A DNA stretch of 64,000 nt from Leptospira meyeri (GTDB taxonomy: Bacteria > Spirochaetota > Leptospiria > Leptospirales > Leptospiraceae): the NCBI RefSeq assembly GCF_004368965.1, contig NZ_SORO01000004.1, positions 62,001-126,000 of the forward strand, written 5' to 3'. The translations under genes and the position numbers were made by a program. The notes under the pieces were generated by a model. It made no database searches, was not told the origin of the DNA, and saw nothing but the letters and a program-made list of their open reading frames with translations. Position 1 is the stretch's first letter. Each line of letters opens with the position of its first letter. This document shows, piece after piece, positions 24,903-33,116 of the stretch.

Positions 24903-26594
24903 CTATTTGTAGACCAGTTTTGCATTTAAATTTTTCATAAAATCAATATCAAACTTAATCACTTTTCTATCGTATGTGACAATGCCGTTTATTTCTTCTT
25001 CGACATCGCTCACTTGAGTATAAATTGCTGCACTTAATCCTTGGTCGATCAAAGGGATGAGTTCGGATTCAATTAATTTTTTATATTCTTTTTCTAAACT
25101 TTGTTTATCAGGTAGGATTTTGTATCCAAAGAGTTTATTTTCATCGAATACATGGCCTTCTGTTTTTAATGAGTATCCACCAAATTCACTGAGAACTATC
25201 ACTCTTTTTTCATTTTTTGGAACTTTTAGCTTTTGGTAATATAAATGTAAACTTTTTAGATCACTGCTTTCTTGGCCCTGGTCATACCATCCGCTGACAC
25301 TGTCGATAGTTCTTGTATCATCTAGTTTTTTTAATTTTTCAGTGAGCTGTATGCTATCGAATTGTCCCCAACCTTCATTGAACAATACCCAAACAGATAA
25401 ACTCACTGTATTTTTTAATAAGTGAACAGTTTTGTCTATTTCGGATATAAACTCTTTTCTTCCTGCTTCATCGGTTCTATTTAAGAATTTATATTTTGTA
25501 TCTTTAGTTTTCCAGCCAATAAATGGTAGGTAAGCGACCTTCCAAGTTTCATAAGCACCTCCACCACAAACAAAATCCTGCCAAACGAGGATTCCCAATC
25601 GATCACAATGATAATACCAACGTAATGGCTCAATTTTAATATGTTTTCTTAACATATTAAAGCCCATATCTTTCATCAATTTTATTTCTTTTATCATTTC
25701 CTCATCGTTAGGTGGTGTTAAAAGTCCTTCAAACCAATAGCCTTGGTCTAAAAGTCCATTATGGAAATATGGTTTATTGTTTAAAAATAATCTTTTGAAC
25801 TTTCCATCAAAGCCGATTGAAAATTTTCTCATTCCAAAATATGATTTTACTGTATCACCAGATGACTTAATTAAAACTTCGTAAAGTTTTGGATTCTCTG
25901 GTGACCAAAGTTCCATATTGGGAATTTCTATATTGGCATTTTTTAGAGACGATTCTCCTATGATTTTATTTCCGTCAAAAATTTGAATGATTGTGTTGGT
26001 GCTGTCTGTTGTTACATTGATTTCGACAGTTTTTGTATCAATATTGGGTGTGATCTTAATGTCTTTTATATAATCTTTCGATACACTTTCTAACCAAACG
26101 GTTTGCCAAATCCCCGATTGAGGCGTATACCAGATCCCACCACGTTTAAGTTTTTGTTTCCCTCTTGCTTGGTGTCCAGTGTCTGTTGGATCTGTTACGA
26201 TGAGTTGGATTTCGTTTTTTCCAATTTGAATCCATTGGGTAACATCAAATTGGAATGGTAAAAACCCGCCTCTATGCGATCCTACTTCTTTTCCATTGAT
26301 AAAACAAATACAGGAATAATCTACAGCACCAAAGTGGAGTAATGTGATATCTCTTACAAAATCAGAAGGAATTTCAAAATTTCTTTTATAAACTAATTCT
26401 TCATTTGGCTGAAGAATAAAATTTCCGATGCCACTTGCGATTGACTCCGGTGAAAAGGGGACATTGATTTTGTATTCGATTTTGGATTTCCGATCAGATT
26501 TAACATGTGTTAGATCCCATTCACCATTTAAGTTAATATAACTATCTCGTTCTAGTTGTGGGCGAGGGTATTCTGTGTGAGAAATTTTTTTCAT
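24903..26594 (-). CDS. Glycoside hydrolase family 2 protein (beta-glucuronidase/galactosidase type)
   Basis: A 563-residue cytoplasmic glycosidase with the GH2 order: N-terminal sugar-binding domain (YPRPQLERDSYINLNGEWDL), immunoglobulin-like middle, and a TIM barrel. The acid/base sits in WVLFNEGWGQ and the nucleophile in VIVLSEFGGY, both intact. Conserved GH2 contacts such as NMLRKHIKIEPLRWYYHCD are visible. No signal peptide is present, so it would act on a sugar brought in by the MFS protein encoded just upstream, whose stop overlaps its start by ATGA. It is shorter than LacZ and nearer to plain GH2 beta-glucuronidases in size. The exact sugar cannot be read. Confidence 0.88.
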   Translation of the reverse strand: MKKISHTEYPRPQLERDSYINLNGEWDLTHVKSDRKSKIEYKINVPFSPESIASGIGNFILQPNEELVYKRNFEIPSDFVRDITLLHFGAVDYSCICFINGKEVGSHRGGFLPFQFDVTQWIQIGKNEIQLIVTDPTDTGHQARGKQKLKRGGIWYTPQSGIWQTVWLESVSKDYIKDIKITPNIDTKTVEINVTTDSTNTIIQIFDGNKIIGESSLKNANIEIPNMELWSPENPKLYEVLIKSSGDTVKSYFGMRKFSIGFDGKFKRLFLNNKPYFHNGLLDQGYWFEGLLTPPNDEEMIKEIKLMKDMGFNMLRKHIKIEPLRWYYHCDRLGILVWQDFVCGGGAYETWKVAYLPFIGWKTKDTKYKFLNRTDEAGRKEFISEIDKTVHLLKNTVSLSVWVLFNEGWGQFDSIQLTEKLKKLDDTRTIDSVSGWYDQGQESSDLKSLHLYYQKLKVPKNEKRVIVLSEFGGYSLKTEGHVFDENKLFGYKILPDKQSLEKEYKKLIESELIPLIDQGLSAAIYTQVSDVEEEINGIVTYDRKVIKFDIDFMKNLNAKLVYK

Positions 26595-27922
26595 TTTGGA
26601 TGGTTACCTTTGAAAAGTAAAGAAAGTGGAATGAATATTAATAAACAGAAAATAGCGCCAACTAAAAAGATTTCAGGAGCAGGTACATGCGCTGTGGCAC
26701 CATTGACTGGATCAATGTAGCTAAGATTCGTTCTTTCATTGATTGTTTCGCCAATCATTGGACCTATGTACATTGGAATTAGGACAAAGAAGATCATCCT
26801 AATCCCTTGCAATTTTCCGGTATTTTCTTGAGGTGTGTAATCGCGAATCTGCGCTCCCAAAAGAGCCAAAACCTGAACAAATCCTGTGATCAAAATAAGA
26901 CTTGTTAGTCCAGTAAACCACATAACTTCTGTTTTTAAGTTTAGATCAATGGTTTTTGACATTGTATATAAAGAAAGCATCCCAAAAATATAAATTATCG
27001 AAAAGTATATTAGTAATTTGTTTTTATTTTTTCCATCAAATTGTTTTCCTAGTAAAACTGTGATGATACTTGCTCCAAGAATCACTCCAGCAAGAACAAT
27101 AGAATATTGAATGGCATCAAATTTTAAATACTCTTGCATATAAATGATAAGATAGGGCATGTACACTTGGCTTGCAATTCCGTAGATTCCCATGGCTAAA
27201 AAATATAAATATAAACTTTGATTTTCTTTGATTACATTCAGTTTAAATCCGTACGCAAGGTCAGACAAAAAATTGGTGTTTTGTTTTTTAAGATTAGGAT
27301 TGTCCTTGATTAACCAAATTCCAATGATTCCGGAAACCGACATCATGGTTCCTACTGCAACAAAGAGTCCAGGATAACCAAGTGCATTTACTATGATTCC
27401 AAAACCACCGGCAACAATCAACATTGCAAGCAATGGCATTGCTGATAGAACCCCTTCTGCAAGACTTCTTGCATTTTCCGTGTTATCGGTAACGTAGGCA
27501 TTAAAGGCAGCGTCGTTGGCAGTGGAACCAAAGGCTGTCATTATACAATCTAAAGTAATCACAATGGCGATGGTAAGGCTTATTATTTGGTTTGTGTCTG
27601 ATAAATGAAACCAGTCGGCAGTATTTTCTTTTGAGATGAATGCAAAAGATAGTGTGAGTAGACCCCAAAGAAGATAACCAAAGGAGATAAAATACTTTCG
27701 ATTTCCTGCTTTATCAGTTAAAATTCCTGCAATTAAGGTTGTGAAGGTAGCAACAATTCCACTCAGTTGAACCATCAGAGTGACGGAAGAAGTGTTCTTC
27801 GCGATGGTATTATAAATAAAAAGATTAAAATACATATTCTCAACGGACCAAGCGATCTGTCCGACGAGACCAAATAAAATGAGTACGGACCAGAGTCGTC
27901 CACCTAAATTATGATTGTTCAT
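26591..27922 (-). CDS. MFS transporter, likely for a sugar or glycoside
   Basis: A 443-residue inner-membrane transporter with about 12 helices. The loop after TM2 has GILTDKAGNRKYFISFGY, a variant of the MFS motif, and the helices contain several Asn/Gly positions suited to a polar substrate. It is the first gene of an operon with the GH2 hydrolase and the YheT-like hydrolase, so import of a glycoside for hydrolysis is the best guess. No ribosome site is visible before the ATG at 27922, so initiation may be unusual. It is not close enough to a named family for me to specify the substrate. Confidence 0.85.
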   Translation of the reverse strand: MNNHNLGGRLWSVLILFGLVGQIAWSVENMYFNLFIYNTIAKNTSSVTLMVQLSGIVATFTTLIAGILTDKAGNRKYFISFGYLLWGLLTLSFAFISKENTADWFHLSDTNQIISLTIAIVITLDCIMTAFGSTANDAAFNAYVTDNTENARSLAEGVLSAMPLLAMLIVAGGFGIIVNALGYPGLFVAVGTMMSVSGIIGIWLIKDNPNLKKQNTNFLSDLAYGFKLNVIKENQSLYLYFLAMGIYGIASQVYMPYLIIYMQEYLKFDAIQYSIVLAGVILGASIITVLLGKQFDGKNKNKLLIYFSIIYIFGMLSLYTMSKTIDLNLKTEVMWFTGLTSLILITGFVQVLALLGAQIRDYTPQENTGKLQGIRMIFFVLIPMYIGPMIGETINERTNLSYIDPVNGATAHVPAPEIFLVGAIFCLLIFIPLSLLFKGNHPK

Positions 27923-28017
27923 GATCGCATAGTGTCAGCGAAAGACACCTGTCTTGGCGATCAAAATTTTGACACTGGTTCAAATTTCTTTGATAGCAAT
28001 TCTAATTACAAAAAAAT

Positions 28018-29541
28018 TTAGAATACTTTTCCCAACTGAAATCCCAACCATTGGTGCTGTTGGGGCAAACCTTTTCCTGCTTGGAAGTCGATTGTTTGGT
28101 AGTTGTAATGAATTCCAAATAAAAAACCAGCATTGGATACGGACACAAATCCAGCCCGGACAAAACCAACTGCACGTTTTAAATCAGCTACGTACGTTTT
28201 TTCATCTCTATACTCAATTTCTTCACGTAACAGCTGCAATAAGATTTCTCTTTGTTTTGGATCTAAAATAAATTGGGACAAAATTTCATAGGAATATAGC
28301 CGTACGATTGGCGGCAGCTTCCCTCCATCCGGTCTAAAGATAGAATAAATTGCCAAAGCACGGGCGTTATCTGGTATTTGGTCCCATTGGTCCGAAAGAT
28401 TTTTTAACAAAAATAATCTCATCCCTCTTTCGATATCTTCTGCACCGTTAAAAATGTTATTAAAAATCAAATAGTTGAGTCCAACATCATAAGGGTTTGT
28501 TGTTCCCTTTACTAAAAATTCGTTAAACAAAATGTATCTTTGTAATGAATTTTTACCATTATCTTCTGCAAGAGCCCTATATAGAATTTCTCTTTCGCCT
28601 GTTTCCGGGGTGGGATTATTTAAATAGTTATCCCAATTGCTGAATGCGGATTCTCTACTTTGAGCTTTATAAGTTTTGTCTGTTCCTATTTGTCCTTGGA
28701 TTGTGGCATTATAAAATTGAAACGTTCCACCGGGGTTTATATAGAAATACCAATATCCTTTCCCATCTTCATGAAGAATGGGAGGACCGGGTTGTAAAGC
28801 TGAACTTCCTGGTCCTGGGGTTTTATCAACGTTCCCAAATCGAAAGATAAGTCCAAATGATGCATCAGTTTGGATATTCCCTAGATTCAAATTGTATTGT
28901 GTACCAAAAAACCGATGATGAAACTTTCTTACATCAGTTCGCAATGCACCTGAATAGGAATTTGGAATTTGTGTATCCCAACCTTGTGGTGTTGGCGAAC
29001 CAATTAAGTTGTGAAAATTCATTTGGGCTGACTTGCCACCGACAGAAGGCCCAATCATTCCCACTTCTAATTCTGTAGTGATACTTGTGTCTTCAGTTGC
29101 AGTCGTTAAAGAATTACTAAAGTAGGCTCGACTTGAATAAGGTCTATCTCCATAAGATACATCCGCCTTTGTGATGTTAGTTGGTGTATAGAACTCCTGT
29201 CCTAAAGCAAATCCTTGCAGATGTTTTGTAGTTTGAGACGGAGTAATAAATAAATCATTCCAGTATCCTAATATTCTTCTAGTGGGATTGGATTCACCAG
29301 CAGTCATATGAAATTCCAATCGAGAACCATTTGTATAATAACGATCGGAAAAGGCTCCAAAAGCATCATTTTCCATTATGAGTCGAATCTGATACTGGTC
29401 TTTGGGCTCGAGAACAGTTTTTTCTATCTCAGGTAGGACTTCCTTTTTGGTCGGGTTTTGTTTTTTTGTCACCTTCGTTGTTTGGGCCTTCAAACTAATA
29501 TTAAAAATAACCAAAAGGACAAGGAGGTGTAAGGCTTTCAT
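28018..29541 (-). CDS. LpxR-like outer-membrane protein (DUF2219, lipid A deacylase family)
   Basis: A 507-residue exported protein with signal peptide (residues 1-19, ending LKAQ). The start of the mature domain, LIMENDAFGAFSDRYYTNGSRLEFHMT, matches the LpxR N-terminal block (E-N-D, then DRYYTNG) that holds catalytic and Ca2+-binding residues. Later parts are beta-strand rich, and the terminal strand LGFQLGKVF ends in Phe like an outer-membrane barrel. LpxR removes the 3'-acyloxyacyl chain of lipid A, so this protein may remodel leptospiral lipid A. It is about 50% longer than typical LpxR, with an insert (about 270-430) that I do not recognise. Confidence 0.75.
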   Translation of the reverse strand: MKALHLLVLLVIFNISLKAQTTKVTKKQNPTKKEVLPEIEKTVLEPKDQYQIRLIMENDAFGAFSDRYYTNGSRLEFHMTAGESNPTRRILGYWNDLFITPSQTTKHLQGFALGQEFYTPTNITKADVSYGDRPYSSRAYFSNSLTTATEDTSITTELEVGMIGPSVGGKSAQMNFHNLIGSPTPQGWDTQIPNSYSGALRTDVRKFHHRFFGTQYNLNLGNIQTDASFGLIFRFGNVDKTPGPGSSALQPGPPILHEDGKGYWYFYINPGGTFQFYNATIQGQIGTDKTYKAQSRESAFSNWDNYLNNPTPETGEREILYRALAEDNGKNSLQRYILFNEFLVKGTTNPYDVGLNYLIFNNIFNGAEDIERGMRLFLLKNLSDQWDQIPDNARALAIYSIFRPDGGKLPPIVRLYSYEILSQFILDPKQREILLQLLREEIEYRDEKTYVADLKRAVGFVRAGFVSVSNAGFLFGIHYNYQTIDFQAGKGLPQQHQWLGFQLGKVF

Positions 29542-29553
29542 GGTCCTATAGAA

Positions 29554-29593
29554 AAATCCCTAGAGGAATTCGCAAGGAACTCTCCAGGGATTT
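29554..29593 (-). terminator. Terminator after the large repeat lipoprotein gene
   Basis: On the minus strand a hairpin with arms AAATCCCT/AGGGATTT, extended by an inner AGAG/CTCT pairing across a small bulge, followed by a T-run. It lies between the lipoprotein stop and the LpxR-like gene. Confidence 0.65.
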
Positions 29594-29611
29594 GGGGAAT
29601 GTATGGTAAGA

Positions 29612-32299
29612 TTAATTGACTGTTAAGGTTCCCATTTGGGCATCAGAAAAGGAAAGTCCGGGATTGGAACCATTTCCATCTAAATCACAGTAAGTTGTTG
29701 ATGTGATGCCAGCGATGGAAAACCGAAAAACAAATCGATAAGTACCTGGTGTGGAAGGAGCGGTAAGGGTCGTGAAATATTCATCGTCATTACCAATCTG
29801 AAGGTTATACGTTGCAGGTGTAAATACCCATAAATGAGGGTGGGTGATCGGGTTTGTATTGTTTGGACCATAACCTGCACTTGCTGCAACCCTGTTATCA
29901 GCTCCTGCTACATCAGAAATACCTGTATGATAAACTCTACCATAAACGATATCAGTGGTTCCACCAGCGTTTGCGATGAGACCATTTGGCCATTGTAAAA
30001 CGCAGTAGTGTACGATCGGTAAATTCGTCGGTGTTTTGTTTACTTCGGTGCTGAGAGAACTTTCTCCTCCTGCATGAATTGCGACCAACCGAAAGTAATA
30101 AACAGTATCGTTGGTGAGTCCAGTCACAACAATGGGAGAGGATGTACCGGAAACCGATGCATTACTTGTCGTGACCCCAGCCGAAGTTCCATAATAAACT
30201 TTGTAACTAGTGGCTCCCGCTACTGTCGAAAAGGCGATGGAGATTTGAGTGTTGCCTACGGTTGCAGAAGAGATTGTCGGTGTCGAAGGGGGGCCGACGG
30301 ACACAGCTAAACTTGAAACTGTAGAATTATTTCCCGCTTGGTCACAACTTCTAGCCTTTATCGTATAACTTCCATTTGGTAAAGTTGCTGCTGTTGTATA
30401 TTCCGTGCCACTAGAAATCGTACATGCCGATCCACCACTAAAAGAAGGGTCGGTTCCTGAGGTTGAATATGCAGTTTTTTTGCAACCTGTTCCGCCAGTA
30501 TCACTACAACTTAAGTTAACAGTCGTTCCACTGGGATGTGGTCCACCCGTTGTGGGAGAAGTGATACTTACGTTTGGTGCCGTAGTATCCTTGGTAAGTG
30601 AGAAGGAATTGGATCCATAATTAGAAACAAGGTTTGCAACGCAGATTCGAATTGTATTTGATCCGACAGAAAAATTGTTATTTGTAATGGTGGAAGTGGT
30701 GTCTGGTCCACCAGCCGAAACGTTTCCTGTGACGCTGAGATTACCAGATCCATTGGACAACGTTGTGCCAGTTGAACAACTTGAGCCACCGACTCGCAAT
30801 TGGTAAGTGCCTGCTTTGGAACTTTGCCAAGAAATTGAAACCGTTTCCGTTCCATCTAAATAAGTAGGATGGGAGTTGATGGTAATGTTGGCAACAGTTG
30901 TATCGACTTTGTAGAGCCCTGTAGTGACAGCACTTACATTTCCAGCAGAATCCCTAGCAATGTACTTTAAATAATTGGAATTGGCATCGGAAAGTGAAAT
31001 GGCTGCGGTGTATTCTGTTCCAGAAGTGATATTTCCTGTGGATCCGTTGATGACTGGATTTGGTGGTGCAGAACCTGATTGTAATGCATAAGCAATTTTT
31101 GTACAACCAGATCCACCCGTATCGGAACAAGCGAAAGTAACAGATGTCGTAGTGGAAAAATCTCCCTGGCCAGGAGTGGGTGTCACGACTGGTGCTGTAT
31201 CATCTCGTGTGATCTGAAATGTTTGAGACCCTGTGAGTCCCAAGGCAGTAACACAAATTCTATATTCTTTATTTCCTTCCGAAGTAAAATGAGACCCTGC
31301 ATTTCTTGTGAAAGTTTTATTTACACTCGCCGTGACTGATCCATTGTCAACTTCCGTTCCGTTGTTACAAGAGGATGATCCTTCTCTAATACTGTAAGTC
31401 CCTGTTTTATTAGAAGTCCAAGTGGCAGTTGAGTTGGTGATGGCTCCTGCCGAATTGCTAATATAATTTGCTGAAAGGGATACAGATACCGAAGGAGCTG
31501 CTGAATCAATTGTATATGTTCCTGTTGTGACCGTTGATAAGTTTCCAGCAAGGTCTCTACATAAAGCTTTTAATGTGTAATTTCCATCGCCAGAAAAAGT
31601 AATCGATCGACTCGGTGGATTAACCGTTATACCAACCTTAGGTGAAAAAGACGGAGTACTGCCATCGATCGTGTAAAGAATAGAACCTGGAGCGATAGAA
31701 TCTTGGCACTGGATATTGACGTTAATGTTGGAGGAGGAGGTAGCTGAACTAGGAGACAGATTTAATGTCGGTGAAACATTATCAGTTAATACTTGACCAA
31801 TCGTGGTATCATTGGCAGTTCCATCGCCATCTGTGTCAAATCCATCTGGGATTCCATCTTTATTAACATCAACTAATACGACTGTGGTGCCAGAACCATT
31901 AGGACCAGTTGTAATTGTAATGATCCCTAAATCGTTGACGGAAATATAATAGTCGGCAACACCATCTCCATTTTGATCAATTGCATCGGGCACCCCGTCA
32001 CCATTTGTATCAAGCAAGATAATGGAAGGGAAATCATTTCCATTCAGGGTAATCCCATCCGCTACTCCATCCCCATTCGAATCTGTGAGAATTCCATCGG
32101 AGACTCCATTTTGATTCAAATCAATAGTGGCACCAGGTTTTAAGTTTGCCGAATTTCCTGAGGAACCTCCACCTAAACCTAATAAAATAGACTCCATTCC
32201 TGATTTTTTGTCTTCCCCAGGCAATAATATACATTGGGTTAGAATCAGAATGGAAATAAACATTGGAGTTAGGTGGTTTTTTTTCATATGGCGTTTCAC
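29612..32299 (-). CDS. Large surface lipoprotein with Ca-binding, chitobiase-like and fibronectin III repeats
   Basis: An 895-residue exported lipoprotein: Lys/His start, hydrophobic core and LTQC lipobox near residue 23. Residues 55-165 carry thrombospondin-type-3-like Ca2+ loops (DTNGDGVPDAIDQNGDGVAD and three similar units). Next are repeated domains of the chitobiase C-terminal type (YTIDGSTPSFSP; CSDTGGSGCTKIAYAL; CSDTGGTGCKKTAYSTSG), then a fibronectin III domain near 675-765 and a final beta-rich domain. Family members are surface adhesins or enzyme attachments; no catalytic domain is seen. Start is GTG at 32299 or ATG at 32287. The gene stands alone, with a terminator behind it. Confidence 0.85.
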   Translation of the reverse strand: MKRHMKKNHLTPMFISILILTQCILLPGEDKKSGMESILLGLGGGSSGNSANLKPGATIDLNQNGVSDGILTDSNGDGVADGITLNGNDFPSIILLDTNGDGVPDAIDQNGDGVADYYISVNDLGIITITTGPNGSGTTVVLVDVNKDGIPDGFDTDGDGTANDTTIGQVLTDNVSPTLNLSPSSATSSSNINVNIQCQDSIAPGSILYTIDGSTPSFSPKVGITVNPPSRSITFSGDGNYTLKALCRDLAGNLSTVTTGTYTIDSAAPSVSVSLSANYISNSAGAITNSTATWTSNKTGTYSIREGSSSCNNGTEVDNGSVTASVNKTFTRNAGSHFTSEGNKEYRICVTALGLTGSQTFQITRDDTAPVVTPTPGQGDFSTTTSVTFACSDTGGSGCTKIAYALQSGSAPPNPVINGSTGNITSGTEYTAAISLSDANSNYLKYIARDSAGNVSAVTTGLYKVDTTVANITINSHPTYLDGTETVSISWQSSKAGTYQLRVGGSSCSTGTTLSNGSGNLSVTGNVSAGGPDTTSTITNNNFSVGSNTIRICVANLVSNYGSNSFSLTKDTTAPNVSITSPTTGGPHPSGTTVNLSCSDTGGTGCKKTAYSTSGTDPSFSGGSACTISSGTEYTTAATLPNGSYTIKARSCDQAGNNSTVSSLAVSVGPPSTPTISSATVGNTQISIAFSTVAGATSYKVYYGTSAGVTTSNASVSGTSSPIVVTGLTNDTVYYFRLVAIHAGGESSLSTEVNKTPTNLPIVHYCVLQWPNGLIANAGGTTDIVYGRVYHTGISDVAGADNRVAASAGYGPNNTNPITHPHLWVFTPATYNLQIGNDDEYFTTLTAPSTPGTYRFVFRFSIAGITSTTYCDLDGNGSNPGLSFSDAQMGTLTVN

Positions 32300-32572
32300 T
32301 TGTTAGACGATAACCACATACGAAAGAAATTTATTAACTTGTCAATAGGAAATTAGCCGGTTGGTACTCATTCTTTTTACGATTTGCTTTTAGCAAATTT
32401 GCGTATTCCCTCTAGAAAATGGAGGATTACTTCCTGTATTTAGGTTTTCGTTTTCCGTAATGATTGCATATACAATACGTTTGTCCCGATTGTTAAATCT
32501 GTGAGACTTTGCAATCGAGACTACTTGCACCAAGCAGTGTTTTGATATAAACCAGGATTTTCTTAATCTTTT

Positions 32573-32890
32573 TTATTTTGATTCTTCCGAATCATCTTTT
32601 AAGTATAAATAACGTTCTGCTATAAAGGTTCCAAAAGGAAGAACGGAGGCAAGCGCCGCTAAAAAAGTTTTTTTCAGCTTCCAACCTAACTCCACTTTTA
32701 CTTGGAATAGTTCCACCAAATACAAAAGAAATAATAACCCGTGGATGAGCCCAACGACCTTATTCGGTTCTGGATTTTGATACAGATATTTGAGAGGCAT
32801 AGTCACAAAGAGAATCGTGAGAAATGAAAGGCCTTCCAAAAAAGCCAAAATGCGAAATCTTCCTAATTTTGTTTGGAGTAAATGATACAA
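32573..32890 (-). CDS. DUF3817 family integral membrane protein
   Basis: A 105-residue inner-membrane protein with three predicted helices. The start RFRILAFLEGLSFLTILFVTMPLKY, the central HGLLFLLYLVELF and the final SVLPFGTFIAERYL match the DUF3817 (YdzA-like) family pattern. The function of the family is unknown. It stands alone, with 273 bp before the next minus-strand gene end and 226 bp before the divergent ceramidase gene. Confidence 0.82.
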   Translation of the reverse strand: MYHLLQTKLGRFRILAFLEGLSFLTILFVTMPLKYLYQNPEPNKVVGLIHGLLFLLYLVELFQVKVELGWKLKKTFLAALASVLPFGTFIAERYLYLKDDSEESK

Positions 32891-33081
32891 AGGTAAATCC
32901 TTTAAAGTTCGGTATTTTCCAGGTTCTTGACTTTCTTTGGATTCGTCCTTACTTTCTTCAGTGACTTACCATTCCCTTTGGGTTTCCTTTTGCCTTTTTT
33001 TTAGTCAAAATGATGGGTTTATTGGGAAATGACTCCTTCTCCTTTGGTTCGGATATAGAATTAGTCGACAATTGTTCGGGA

Positions 33082-33109
33082 TTGACATTTCGAACGAAGC
33101 CATTACAAT
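33082..33109 (+). promoter_or_regulatory. Near-consensus promoter directly before the ceramidase ATG
   Basis: TTGACA (33082-33087), 16-bp spacer, TACAAT (33104-33109). The ATG follows seven bases later (33117), so transcription should start on or beside the start codon; no ribosome site fits. Confidence 0.7.
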
Positions 33110-33116
33110 CTGAAAG

